A stretch of DNA of 64,000 nucleotides from Actinomycetota bacterium (GCA_029978705.1 JAPOIY010000012.1:1-64000); one strand, 5' to 3'. Positions 22,911 through 32,862 are shown, counted from the first letter of the stretch. Notes: generated by a model not told the origin, from the sequence alone. Numbers and translations are program-made.

Positions 22911-25001
22911 TCAGCTGGCGGCGGCCGACGCGATGGACTCCTTGGCGGCGGTGACCACGGCGTCGGCGGTGATGCCGAACTTCTCGAACAGCAGGGCGCC
23001 GTCAGCCGAGGCGCCGAAGTGGTCGATGCCGATGGTCCGGCCGTAGCTGCCGACGTACTTCCACCACGGGATGGTGACGCCGGCCTCGATGGAGACGCGG
23101 GCCGTCACGGCGGGCGGCAGCACCTCGTCCTGGTAGGACTGGGGCTGTTCGGCGAACCACTCCAGGCACGGCATCGAGATGACGCGGGCCTTCACGCCGT
23201 CGCCGGCCAGGGTGGCCTGCGCTTCGAGGGCGAGCTGCACTTCCGAGCCGGTGGCCAGCAGCAGCACGTCCGGGGTGCCGTCGCAGTCGTTGAGGACGTA
23301 GGCCCCCTTGGCGACGTTGTCGGCCGAGGCGTACTTCTCGCGGTCGAGCACCGGGATGCCCTGGCGGCTGAGGACCAGCCCGGAGGGGGTGCCGCGCTTG
23401 ACGATCTCGAGCCACGCCGTCGCGGTCTCGGTGGCGTCGGCGGGGCGCACCATGTTCAGTTGCGGGATGAGGCGCAGCGCCCAGACGGTCTCGATGGGCT
23501 GATGGGTGGGGCCGTCCTCGCCGAGGCCGACGGAGTCGTGGGTCCACACGTAGACGCTGCGCACGTTCATCAGCGCGCCGACGCGCACGGCGCCGCGCAT
23601 GTAGTCGCTGAACACGAGGAAGGTGCCACCGAACGGCTTGAGCAGCCCGGACAGGGCGAGGCCGTTGATGGCGGCGCCCATGGCGTGCTCCCGGACCCCG
23701 AAGTGCAGGACCCGGCCGTACGGCGAGTGCGGTCCGGCGAAGGGGGAGTCCTTCTTCACGAAGATGCTCTCGGGCAGGAACGACGGGGCGCCCTCGATGG
23801 TGGTGAGGTTGGACTCGGCCAGGTCCGCGGACCCGCCGAGCATCTCGGGCAGTGCGGCGGCCAGCGCCTGGATGACGGTGGACGACGCCTTGCGGGTGGC
23901 GATCGACGTGCCGGCCTCGAAGGTGGGCAGGTCGATGTCGGGCAGTTGCCCGGAGAGGATGCGGTCCAGCAGCGCGGCGCGGTCGGGATTGGCCTGCTGC
24001 CACGCCTCGAACTGCTTCTCCCACTCAGCCTTGGCGGCCTCGCCGCGGTCCTTGACCTTGCGGGCGTGGGCTAGCACCTTGTCGTCGACCTCGAAGGACT
24101 TGCCGGGGTCGAAGCCGAGGATCTCCTTGACGTCGCGGATCTCGTCCTCGCCGAGGTCGGCGCCGTGGGCCTTGTAGGTGTTCTTCTTGTTGGGGGCGGG
24201 CCAGCCGATGATGCTGCGCAGCCGGATGAACGTGGGGGAGCCCTTGTGGGCGCGGGCCTCGGTCATCACGTCGTTGAGGGCTTTGAGGTCGATGCTGCCG
24301 TCCTCGCCGAGGGGCACCTCGTAGGTCTTCCAGCCGTAGGACTTGTAACGCTCGACGGTGTTCTCGCTGAACGCGATCGCGGTGTCGTCCTCGATGGAGA
24401 TGTGGTTGTCGTCCCAGATGACGGTCAGGTTGTCGAGCTGCTGCGTGCCGGCCAGCGAGGAGGCCTCCGACGTGATGCCCTCCTCCATGCAGCCGTCACC
24501 GGCGATGACCCAGATGTGGTGGTCGAAGGGGCTCGTGCCGGCGGGGGCGTCGGGGTCGAACAGGCCGCGTTCGTAGCGCTGCCCCATGGCCATGCCCACG
24601 GCCGTGGACAGGCCCTGACCGAGCGGGCCGGTCGTGGTCTCGACGCCGACCGTGTGCCCGTACTCGGGATGGCCGGGGGTGAGGCTGCCCCACGTCCGGA
24701 AGCCTTCGAGGTCGCTGACCTCCAAGCCGTAGCCGGACAGGAACAGCTGGATGTACAGGGTGAGGCTGGAGTGACCGGCGGACAGCACGAACCGGTCGCG
24801 GCCCAGCCACTTGGCGTCGGCGGGATCGTGCTTGAGGAACTTCTGGAACAGCAGGTAGGCGGCTGGGGCGAGGCTCATGGCGGTGCCGGGGTGCCCGTTG
24901 CCGGTCTTGTGCACCGCGTCGGCGGCCAGCACCCGTGCGGTGGCCACTGCCCGGTCGTCCAACTCGGTCCATTCGAGGTCGCTCACAGCTGTCCCTTTCA
25001 C
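22911..25001 (-). CDS. tkt: Transketolase (an internal GTG start at VSDLEWTEL is possible)
   Basis: DAVHKTGNGHPGTAMSLAPAAYLLFQ, GDGCMEEGITSEASSLAG, WTHDSVGLGEDGPTHQPIE. Confidence 0.96.
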   Translation of the reverse strand: MKGTAVSDLEWTELDDRAVATARVLAADAVHKTGNGHPGTAMSLAPAAYLLFQKFLKHDPADAKWLGRDRFVLSAGHSSLTLYIQLFLSGYGLEVSDLEGFRTWGSLTPGHPEYGHTVGVETTTGPLGQGLSTAVGMAMGQRYERGLFDPDAPAGTSPFDHHIWVIAGDGCMEEGITSEASSLAGTQQLDNLTVIWDDNHISIEDDTAIAFSENTVERYKSYGWKTYEVPLGEDGSIDLKALNDVMTEARAHKGSPTFIRLRSIIGWPAPNKKNTYKAHGADLGEDEIRDVKEILGFDPGKSFEVDDKVLAHARKVKDRGEAAKAEWEKQFEAWQQANPDRAALLDRILSGQLPDIDLPTFEAGTSIATRKASSTVIQALAAALPEMLGGSADLAESNLTTIEGAPSFLPESIFVKKDSPFAGPHSPYGRVLHFGVREHAMGAAINGLALSGLLKPFGGTFLVFSDYMRGAVRVGALMNVRSVYVWTHDSVGLGEDGPTHQPIETVWALRLIPQLNMVRPADATETATAWLEIVKRGTPSGLVLSRQGIPVLDREKYASADNVAKGAYVLNDCDGTPDVLLLATGSEVQLALEAQATLAGDGVKARVISMPCLEWFAEQPQSYQDEVLPPAVTARVSIEAGVTIPWWKYVGSYGRTIGIDHFGASADGALLFEKFGITADAVVTAAKESIASAAAS

Positions 25002-25110
25002 GTCGGCGGGGCGCTACGGCGGCCCCGCGCCGCAGCCTAGCCAGATGGGCGGGTCGTCGCTCAGGAAGTCGTCGGGACTGCGTGGGCGGCCCCGCCTGCG
25101 GTGGGTCCGG

Positions 25111-26391
25111 TCAGGAGGGCGGGGGCCGCCAGTCCGGCGGCGGGGGGTAGGCGGGTCCCGTGGGTGGCGGCAGGCTCAGGTGGGGGGGTACGGCGACGAC
25201 CGTCGCTGGCGGCGGCGGCGCGGCCGGCGGCGGCGGGCGCCGGCCGCTACGACGGCGGTAGAGGAGCAGTCCGGCGATCACTGCCGCCAGGACTCCCAGT
25301 CCGATCAGGAGGGGCAGCATCCAAGACTGCTTGATGACGATGGGCTCACGCGCCGGCGCGCTGATGGTGAACTCAGGCGCCTTGAGGACGAACTTGAAGT
25401 CGTACTGACCGGGCTCCCAGCCCTGACTCGGAACGTAAGAGCCGTTGGCGTCGGTCAAGCCGTTGGGCAGGGAGTCGAAGTCACGAATCGAAACCGATTC
25501 AAGAACGTGCCCGTCTCGACTGACTTCCACCGAAAGGTGAAGCGGGCCGTCAACCTTCTTTAGGTTGTTTTGCAGAGAAGAAACGAGTTTGGCTGAGGTG
25601 ATGTTTCCCAAGTTGGGTTGGGGGAGAGCCTCGGCGAAGGCGAAACTAACCGTTGTTACTTCAATCGACACCTCCTTCGTCTCTCCATCGTTCACAGCGA
25701 AATCCACAGACTCGCTGGTCAACCCCTTGATCTCAAATGTTCCCCGATACTGGCCCGGAGCTACCCGGGCCTGAAGGGATTCGCCCGATTCGGTTGCCAC
25801 CACCACAGGTGGCGCCTTGCCTCGAGCCTGGCTCAGCGTAAAGTTGCCGCTGACCGGAAAGCCACCCGCGGAACTTGCTGCCTTCAGGATGACCGTGGCG
25901 GCCGCTCCTGATACGCGAACGGCGAAGTTCGCTCCCACTGCCGGCGCGAAGGCGATGCCTCCCCCCTTTGGCATCGGAACGTCCACCTGCTTGACATTGA
26001 TGGCCACGGGATAGATCCCGCCGGCCACCGTCTCAGCGATTTCAACCCCAAAGGGAATCTGAAGGGAGCCCCCCGATTCGATGGTCCCTTTCCGCGTCGC
26101 GGGCGAAATAGTGATGCCGTCCGGCGCCTGGGTTTCCCAGACTACCTTTGCGGGACGTGGTCCCGAATTATCCACCTGGATCCACTGCTCGGGAGGGATC
26201 TCCTGCCCCGGGTATCCCGAGATGACAACGTTCTCCGTAAAGGACTTGCTGATCCCCAGAGAGGGAGAATCTTCCACCGCTGACGCAGGAGCCGCCGAAA
26301 GCGCGCTCGTGGCACCACCCAACATGAGCCCGACTACCAGACCCCGAAAAACGAACTTCACGCTCGCTCGCCCCTGCCCAACGGACCTCAC
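25111..26391 (-). CDS. Single-pass membrane-anchored surface protein with Ig-like (DUF916/WxLIP-reminiscent) ectodomain and Pro-rich cytoplasmic tail
   Basis: N-terminal signal sequence; beta-rich ectodomain; C-terminal TM WMLPLLIGLGVLAAVIAGLLLY, then RRRSGRRPPPPAAPPPP tail. Visibly A/T-richer than flanking genes. Confidence 0.6.
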   Translation of the reverse strand: MRSVGQGRASVKFVFRGLVVGLMLGGATSALSAAPASAVEDSPSLGISKSFTENVVISGYPGQEIPPEQWIQVDNSGPRPAKVVWETQAPDGITISPATRKGTIESGGSLQIPFGVEIAETVAGGIYPVAINVKQVDVPMPKGGGIAFAPAVGANFAVRVSGAAATVILKAASSAGGFPVSGNFTLSQARGKAPPVVVATESGESLQARVAPGQYRGTFEIKGLTSESVDFAVNDGETKEVSIEVTTVSFAFAEALPQPNLGNITSAKLVSSLQNNLKKVDGPLHLSVEVSRDGHVLESVSIRDFDSLPNGLTDANGSYVPSQGWEPGQYDFKFVLKAPEFTISAPAREPIVIKQSWMLPLLIGLGVLAAVIAGLLLYRRRSGRRPPPPAAPPPPATVVAVPPHLSLPPPTGPAYPPPPDWRPPPS

Positions 26392-26497
26392 GGATGATGC
26401 TCCTTGCTTTGCCGCAGGCTAACGCAGGTCGGATGAGTTGTAGCCGAGAGATTGGAGGGCCCCACAGCGCGTTGTGGGCTGACATCCAGAGTTAGGC

Positions 26498-27643
26498 CTA
26501 GTCGGCGGTCACGCCGATCGAAATGGTGCCCTGGTAGGAGTTGGTGTTCAGCCGGGGGATGTTCGTCCCCAGCCAAAGTTTGAAACTCTGCGCCGGTGTG
26601 GTGTCCCCGGACTCCGTCGTCCCGCTGCTCAGAACGCTCGTCTCGACATCAGCTAGGGATGCACTCAGCCGAGTGGTCCCGGTTCCGTCATACGCGCCCG
26701 CTCCCGGGTCCACATCGATCGCGAAGCCGCGGAAGACGCTGTTGACGCCGTTGGTGTTGGTGGTGCCGCCCGCATTGCTCAGCGTTGTCTGCGTGTCTGT
26801 GAATGTGGATGTGGACATCTGGACATCGGTTCCGCCGTTGGTGACGAGAGTGCCGGAGGAGACGTCCTGTGCGCTGCCGGGCGTCGCGCTACCTCCGGTG
26901 GTCACTGATCCCCAACTGACCGGTGAGCGTTGTGTCTGGACTCGCGCATGGTGGGCCATCGTGTACCCGGTCTCGTCCGAAGCGCTGTCCTGCGCGATGC
27001 CGTCGTCGGCGGTGACCTTGACCGCCCAGTTGACGCTCTCCTTGGCCACCTCGCTGGGCCGGAAGAAGAACTTCATCTGCATGGACGTAGCCGACTCGAC
27101 GTAGTTGCTGATGTTGTACCAACTGTCCTGCGCGCCCCCCTGTCCATTGAAAGTGTTGCTCAGAGCGGCTGGGGCAGAGTCACCACCTGTGCCCAACGCC
27201 CAGAAGGTGTTGTCGGTACCGCCACCGCTCCTGGCAGTTATCTCGAAGTTGTTGGTCGGTGCTGTGCGAGTCCAGGTGATACGGGCCGTGTGACGAGCAT
27301 CAAGCGCGCCGTCCAGGCAACTGCCGGTCGCGTTCTGACCCTTCTCGTAGATGCAGAGGGTGACGGAGTTGAGATCGGCGAGGGTGTCGCTGTCCGACAC
27401 GGTCGCGTCAATCTCGTAAGCCCCGTTGTCGGTGTAGTCATCAGGAGTCATGGTAGCGGATTGATCCGCAAGCGTCACCTGCGGCGTTGCATTGGTCGGT
27501 TCGAAAGTGTCCGCCCGTGCGGCTCCCGCAACACACACCGTGAAGCCGGACGCCAACAGACCGGCGGCGATGATGCCGACGGCGGGAGACTTCCAAGGAT
27601 CCTTGCGGGCTGACGTTGAACGCTGCATGCTGCTGCCTTTCAC
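26498..27643 (-). CDS. Secreted beta-rich protein of unknown function
   Basis: Signal peptide (SPAVGIIAAGLLASGFTVCVAGAARA); Ser/Thr/Asn/Gly-rich beta-type sequence ending SYQGTISIGVTAD. Same orientation as 25111..26391. Confidence 0.6.
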   Translation of the reverse strand: MKGSSMQRSTSARKDPWKSPAVGIIAAGLLASGFTVCVAGAARADTFEPTNATPQVTLADQSATMTPDDYTDNGAYEIDATVSDSDTLADLNSVTLCIYEKGQNATGSCLDGALDARHTARITWTRTAPTNNFEITARSGGGTDNTFWALGTGGDSAPAALSNTFNGQGGAQDSWYNISNYVESATSMQMKFFFRPSEVAKESVNWAVKVTADDGIAQDSASDETGYTMAHHARVQTQRSPVSWGSVTTGGSATPGSAQDVSSGTLVTNGGTDVQMSTSTFTDTQTTLSNAGGTTNTNGVNSVFRGFAIDVDPGAGAYDGTGTTRLSASLADVETSVLSSGTTESGDTTPAQSFKLWLGTNIPRLNTNSYQGTISIGVTAD

Positions 27644-27959
27644 TCACGCCGCTGGGACCACCACCACCGGCTTCCCCGTGACGAACATCTTGTGACGTGG
27701 GACACGCGATGGGAGCGTGAAGGGCGGATAGCCCCAGTTCTTCACCCGATAGGGGGCACCAGAAGAACCGGAGCAGATGCTGTCTTGAGACGAACAAGAA
27801 AGACCGGCAACAATATGACAATTATCTCAGCGCGGCCCCAGTGACACGCCGGCGAGATCTCAGGTCGAGCGCCGCGCCACCCACCCCCACCACGTCCCCA
27901 AACGCCCCAACCCGCGGGCTAGACTGACCCCGCCCGAGGCGCCGGCGAGTGGAGCATCT

Positions 27960-28922
27960 GTGACGGCCATCGACCCGACCGAGTCGGTCGGCGCCGTGCA
28001 CCCTGCCAGCGCACCCGCAGCATCGGATGCTCCCGTCGTCGTGACGCGGTCCTGGCGCACCACCGTCTCCGCCTACGTCGCCCTCACCAAGCCGCGCATC
28101 ATCGAACTGCTGCTCGTCACCACCGTTCCGGCCATGCTGCTGGCGGCCCAGGGGCTGCCGCCGCTGCGGATCGTGCTGGGAACCCTCATCGGCGGCACGC
28201 TGGCCGCCGCCGGGGCCAACACCATGAACTCCTACATCGACCGCGACATCGACGCGGTCATGCACCGCACCGGCGCCCGGCCGCTCGCCACCGGCAGCAT
28301 CCCGCCGCGCAACGCCATGGTCTTCGGCTGGCTGCTCTCCCTGGCCGCAGTCGTGGTCCTGGGGGCCACCACCAACTGGGTCGCCGCCGCTCTGGGCGCC
28401 CTGGCCATCGCGCTGTACGTCGTCGGCTACACCCTGGTCCTGAAACGCCGCACGCCGCAGAACATCGTGTGGGGCGGCGCCGCGGGCTGCATGCCCGTGC
28501 TGATCGGCTGGTCCGCGGTCACCGGCTCCCTGGCGTGGCCGCCGGTCGTGCTCTTCTTCATCGTCTTCTTCTGGACGCCACCGCACTACTGGCCCCTGTC
28601 GCTGCGCTACAAGTCCGACTACGCCGCCGCCAATGTGCCCATGCTCCCCGTCGTCTCCGACGCCCAGGACGTGGCCCGCAAGATCGTCCTCTACTCGTGG
28701 GTGATGGTCGCCACCTCACTGGTGCTGATCCCCGTCGCCCACATGGGCTGGCTGTACGCGATCACCGCCGTCGTCCTCGGCGCCGGCTTCCTGTGGGAGG
28801 CCTACGCCCTGCAGCGCCGCGTCGGCACCCCCCGGCTGAACCCCATGCGGTTGTTCCACGGCTCCATCACCTACCTGTCACTGCTCTTCCTCGCGGTCGC
28901 CGTCGACGCGTTCCTCGGCTAG
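27960..28922 (+). CDS. ctaB: Protoheme IX farnesyltransferase (heme O synthase)
   Basis: [64 protein letters not shown]. Confidence 0.95.
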   Translation: MTAIDPTESVGAVHPASAPAASDAPVVVTRSWRTTVSAYVALTKPRIIELLLVTTVPAMLLAAQGLPPLRIVLGTLIGGTLAAAGANTMNSYIDRDIDAVMHRTGARPLATGSIPPRNAMVFGWLLSLAAVVVLGATTNWVAAALGALAIALYVVGYTLVLKRRTPQNIVWGGAAGCMPVLIGWSAVTGSLAWPPVVLFFIVFFWTPPHYWPLSLRYKSDYAAANVPMLPVVSDAQDVARKIVLYSWVMVATSLVLIPVAHMGWLYAITAVVLGAGFLWEAYALQRRVGTPRLNPMRLFHGSITYLSLLFLAVAVDAFLG

Positions 28923-28965
28923 CCGTCGCGAACCCCGGCCCCGCCTCCCGCGTACGCTGGACCCC

Positions 28966-29943
28966 GTGACCACGACGGCTGCCGCGACCACCCCGCGCAC
29001 CGCTTCAGCCGCCCCTCCATGGCTCGTGTGGATCTTCCGGGTCAACCTCATCGTCCAGGTCGGCATCGTCGTCACCGGCGGCCTGGTGCGGCTGACCGGA
29101 TCCGGACTCGGCTGCCCCACCTGGCCCGAGTGCGTGGACGGCTCGGTCCTGCCCACCGCGCGGCAGGAGGAGGCCTGGCACAAGTACGTCGAGTTCGGCA
29201 ACCGCACCCTCACCTCAGTGCTCGGCATCGCCGCCCTCGCCGCGCTCGTCGGGGCGTTCGTCTGGTGGCGCGGCCAGCGCTCCCGCGGGCGGCCGGCTCG
29301 CACGCCTATCCTGCTGCTGTCCGCCGTCCCCCTGCTCGGCACCGTCGCGCAGGCCGTGCTGGGCGGCATCACCGTGCTGACCGGGCTGAACCCCGCCATC
29401 GTCGCAGCCCACTTCCTGGTGTCCATCGCGATTATCGGCGGGTGTGTGGTCCTCGTCGACCGCGCCCAGGACCCCGGCGATCGCCCGGTCACCCCGTTGG
29501 TGCGGCCCGAGGTGATCTGGCTGGCGAACACCCTGGTCGTCGTCGGCGCTGTCGTCGTGGTCCTCGGCACGGTCGTGACCGGCAGCGGACCCAACTCCGG
29601 GGACTTCGACGTCGCCCACCGCCTGCCCGTGGACATGCGCACCGCCGCCTGGGTCCATGCCGACGTGGTCTACCTGTTCGTCGGACTCGTCGTGGCGATG
29701 ATCGTGGCGCTGCGACTGGTCTCCGGACCGGCCCTGGCGTGGCACCGGCTGTGGCTGCTGGTCGCCGCCTGCCTGGCCAATGCCCTCGTCGGCTACACCC
29801 AACTGTTCACGGGCCTGCCGTGGGCCGTGGTCGCCACCCACATGCTGCTCGCGTGCCTGGTGTGGGTGTCCGTGCTGCGCCTGCGGCTGGCGCTGCGCAC
29901 GCGCGGGGTCGTCTCCGACGCGGTCGACCTGCGCGCCGCGTGA
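28966..29943 (+). CDS. ctaA: COX15/CtaA family heme A synthase
   Basis: GGLVRLTGSGLGCPTWPECVDGS, EFGNRTLTSVLG, VVTGSGPNSGD, multiple TM helices. Confidence 0.92.
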   Translation: MTTTAAATTPRTASAAPPWLVWIFRVNLIVQVGIVVTGGLVRLTGSGLGCPTWPECVDGSVLPTARQEEAWHKYVEFGNRTLTSVLGIAALAALVGAFVWWRGQRSRGRPARTPILLLSAVPLLGTVAQAVLGGITVLTGLNPAIVAAHFLVSIAIIGGCVVLVDRAQDPGDRPVTPLVRPEVIWLANTLVVVGAVVVVLGTVVTGSGPNSGDFDVAHRLPVDMRTAAWVHADVVYLFVGLVVAMIVALRLVSGPALAWHRLWLLVAACLANALVGYTQLFTGLPWAVVATHMLLACLVWVSVLRLRLALRTRGVVSDAVDLRAA

Positions 29944-29970
29944 CGGGCGAGGCGACGTGGCACCGATGAC

Positions 29971-30732
29971 TCAGCCCAGGAGCCGCGTCCGCAGAGCGGC
30001 GACCTCGTCCTGCGACACCCCCAGGCCCTGGCTCACGTAGGCGTCCCATGAGCCGTGCGCGGACAGGACCTCGTCCCGGCTCGCCTCCAGGTACTGCGGG
30101 AACACCGAGACCGCGCGCTCCATACCGGTGACGTCCATCCCCTGCGCGGCCAGCTTGTCGCGGTACGGGGCGAACAGCGCCAGCACCTCGGGTCCGCTGC
30201 GCAGGTAGTCGGCCATGACGTCCGCCCACGGCACGCCGACGGCGGTCAGTGTCACCGCCACCACCCAACCCGTGCGGTCCTTGCCGGCGGTGCAGTGCAC
30301 CAGTGTGGCGCCTTCGTCGGCCGTGGCCAGGTGCCGCAGCACGGTTCCGGTGGCCGTGCGGGCGCTGTCGAGGGTGACGAAGGAGCGGTAGCCGGACTCG
30401 AAGATCTCATGCAGCCGGTCGGGGTCCAAGGCGCTGTGGTCGCCGTTGAGGGCGGCCTTCGCGATCGCCCCCAGGGACGCCGCCCCCGCATCGGGTTCGT
30501 CGGCCAGGACGTCCGCCTCGAGAAGTGTCATTCCGGCCGCCAGGGCGACGGGTTGCCGCTCCCGCTCCTCACGGGTACGCAGGTCGATGGCATGGCGCAC
30601 CCCCGCCGCCTCCAGGGCGGCCGTATGCGTCGCGTCGCGGGGGAGCGCTGACCGCAGCAGGACCCCGGACCGCAGCAAGCGGCCGTCCTCGGTGCGCAGG
30701 CCGCCCACGTCACGGCCGTTGGGCAGCGTCAT
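29971..30732 (-). CDS. Tyrosine/dual-specificity phosphatase (MptpB/IphP-like)
   Basis: P-loop HCTAGKDRTG, N-terminal NGRDVGGLRTEDGRLLRSGVLLRS. Confidence 0.85.
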   Translation of the reverse strand: MTLPNGRDVGGLRTEDGRLLRSGVLLRSALPRDATHTAALEAAGVRHAIDLRTREERERQPVALAAGMTLLEADVLADEPDAGAASLGAIAKAALNGDHSALDPDRLHEIFESGYRSFVTLDSARTATGTVLRHLATADEGATLVHCTAGKDRTGWVVAVTLTAVGVPWADVMADYLRSGPEVLALFAPYRDKLAAQGMDVTGMERAVSVFPQYLEASRDEVLSAHGSWDAYVSQGLGVSQDEVAALRTRLLG

Positions 30733-31505
30733 CACGACGTCCAGCGGAACGTGCGGTGCACGACGAAGCCGCCCGCCAGAGCCCAGACCACGAGGATGGC
30801 CATACTCGTGACCACTACACCGAGGTCGCCGGTCGCCATGGCGGCGCGCAGGCCGTCCGCCAATGCCGCCGACGGCAGGCACGACACGAGCGTCGCCAAC
30901 GGTTCGGGGAACCGGCTCGCGGGCACGATCACCCCGCCCCCGAGCAACAGCAGCAGATAGATGGCGTTGGCCAGCGCCAGGGTCGCCTCGGCGCGCAGCA
31001 CCCCGGCCAGCGCGAAGCCCCACGCGGCGAATGCCGCGGTCCCCAGGATGACCACGGGGACGGCGCCCCAGGTCATCGGGTCCGGCGACCATCCCAGGAT
31101 CAGGCCGAGGATCGCGATGACGGCCAGCTGGATGACCTGGACGCCCAGCACGGCCAGCACCTTCGCGCTCAGCAGTCCCACGCGCGACAGGGGAGTGGTG
31201 CCCAGGAACTTGATCGCCTCACCGCGCCGGTCGAACCCCGTCGAGATGGCCAGCGCGGTGAACGCGCTGGACATGACCGCCAGCGCCATGATGCTCGGCA
31301 CCAGCAGGTCCAGCTTCGCGGTGCGGCCCACCACGCCCAGGGATACGACGTCGGTGAGGCTCAGAGCCAGCAACAGGACGACGGGGATGATCAGAGTGAG
31401 CAGGATCTGCTCGCCGTTGCCCATCAGCAGGCGCCACTCCAGCGCCGCCTGGGAGCGGATCACGGCCGCCGTGGGCGCGGCGCGGCCGACCGGGGCCAGA
31501 CTCAT
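30732..31505 (-). CDS. ABC transporter permease (ABC-2 type)
   Basis: About six hydrophobic segments; adjacent to and overlapping the ATPase gene. Confidence 0.8.
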   Translation of the reverse strand: MSLAPVGRAAPTAAVIRSQAALEWRLLMGNGEQILLTLIIPVVLLLALSLTDVVSLGVVGRTAKLDLLVPSIMALAVMSSAFTALAISTGFDRRGEAIKFLGTTPLSRVGLLSAKVLAVLGVQVIQLAVIAILGLILGWSPDPMTWGAVPVVILGTAAFAAWGFALAGVLRAEATLALANAIYLLLLLGGGVIVPASRFPEPLATLVSCLPSAALADGLRAAMATGDLGVVVTSMAILVVWALAGGFVVHRTFRWTS

Positions 31506-32473
31506 CGGGCCACCTCGCCGTCGTCTGTTGGGGTGTCGACCCCGGGCTGCTTCGCCTCAGCCGTGATGTCCAGGAAGACCTGCTCGAGGTCGCGCTGCTG
31601 CAGCGTCAACGCCGACGCCATCACACCGCGCTCGGCGCACCATGCGGTGACGGCGGCCATCGTGGCGGGCTCGATGCGTTCGCCGGTGAGGCGGTACGAG
31701 CCGGGCGGCTCCTCGCGCAACTCGAAGCCCGACGGTAGCGCGCGCAGGAGAGCCTGGCGGTCCAGGTGCGGCGACGCGATGAAGCGCAGGGTCTGGCCGT
31801 CGGGGTCGGCGGTGAGGTCGGCGACGGTGCCGCTGGCGACGCACCGCCCCGCGCTGATGATCACGAGGTGGTCGGACAACTGCTCGGCCTCTGCCATCGC
31901 GTGAGTGGACAGCAGGACGGTGGCGCCGGCGTCGCGCGCGTCCGTGACCAACTGCCAGACCTCGCGTTTGGTGGCCGGGTCGAGCCCCGCCGTGGGCTCG
32001 TCGAGCATCAGGAGCCGGGGCCGTCCCACCATCGCGCAGGCCAACTTGACGCGCTGCTGCTCGCCCCCGCTCATCCGGCGGAACGTCGTCCGGCCCAGCC
32101 CGGTCAGACTCAGGCGCTCCAACAACTCGGGCACGTCCCACGGCTCGGCGTAGAACCGGGCGACATGGCTGACGGCCTGGCTCGCGGTGGCCCCCGCCGA
32201 CACCCCGCCGCGCTGCAGCATGACCCCGACCTCGGCGCGTTGGTGGGCGGTGCGGCGCCACGGGTCGCGGCCGAGGACCCGAACCTCCCCGGAGTCGGCG
32301 CGCTGCAGTCCCGCGCAGATCTCGATGGCGGTGGTCTTGCCCGCCCCGTTGGGCCCCAGCAGGCCGGTGATGCGCCCCTCGGGCACCGTGCACGTCAGTC
32401 CCGCCAGCGCCCGGGTGTCCCCGAAGCTCTTGGCGACGTCGGTGAGCACGATCGCGCCAGGGGGAGGGGTCAC
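31502..32473 (-). CDS. ABC transporter ATP-binding protein
   Basis: Walker A GPNGAGKTT, signature MSGGEQQRVKLACAMVG, Walker B LLMLDEPTAGLD; GTG start (VTPPPGAIVLTDV). Confidence 0.92.
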   Translation of the reverse strand: MTPPPGAIVLTDVAKSFGDTRALAGLTCTVPEGRITGLLGPNGAGKTTAIEICAGLQRADSGEVRVLGRDPWRRTAHQRAEVGVMLQRGGVSAGATASQAVSHVARFYAEPWDVPELLERLSLTGLGRTTFRRMSGGEQQRVKLACAMVGRPRLLMLDEPTAGLDPATKREVWQLVTDARDAGATVLLSTHAMAEAEQLSDHLVIISAGRCVASGTVADLTADPDGQTLRFIASPHLDRQALLRALPSGFELREEPPGSYRLTGERIEPATMAAVTAWCAERGVMASALTLQQRDLEQVFLDITAEAKQPGVDTPTDDGEVAR

Positions 32474-32632
32474 CCACCAAGTGTAGGCGCGGCCGGGCAG
32501 GCGCCCGAGTGTGGCGGAGGTCGCAGTCACGCCCGGGTTACGACTGCATCTCGCCTGTTTCCCGCGCCCGCCAGGGGGGACGACGCGGATTGAGCCCGGC
32601 ATTCGGGCCGCAGCACAACTGAGAGAGGAACC

Positions 32633-32806
32633 ATGGCAACCACCACCCCCCCCGTCCCCAGCGACATCGAGAGCGGACGGCACTCGGGGACGGTGGCAGC
32701 GCCGACCGCGGGCACCGCGCCCGCCGCGCCGACCTTCGCCGGCCTGTTCGGCCGCTTCCTGACCGGCTACGCCGCCGTCGCCCCCGTCAGCCCCAGCCTG
32801 CGCTGA
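32633..32806 (+). CDS. Putative 57-aa peptide of unknown function
   Basis: ORF MATTTPPVPSDIESGRHSGTVAAPTAGTAPAAPTFAGLFGRFLTGYAAVAPVSPSLR with SD-like GAGAGGAACC just upstream; stop is followed by a perfect inverted repeat. Not in the ORF track. Confidence 0.5.
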   Translation: MATTTPPVPSDIESGRHSGTVAAPTAGTAPAAPTFAGLFGRFLTGYAAVAPVSPSLR

Positions 32807-32824
32807 CCCCCCGCGCACGCCCCC

Positions 32825-32862
32825 GACTGCAGACCTGCCCCGTACGGGGCAGGTCTGCAGTC
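32825..32862. terminator. Perfect 38-bp palindrome, probable bidirectional terminator between convergent genes
   Basis: gactgcagacctgcccc-gtac-ggggcaggtctgcagtc: 17-bp arms fully complementary; no clear T-tract. Confidence 0.65.
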
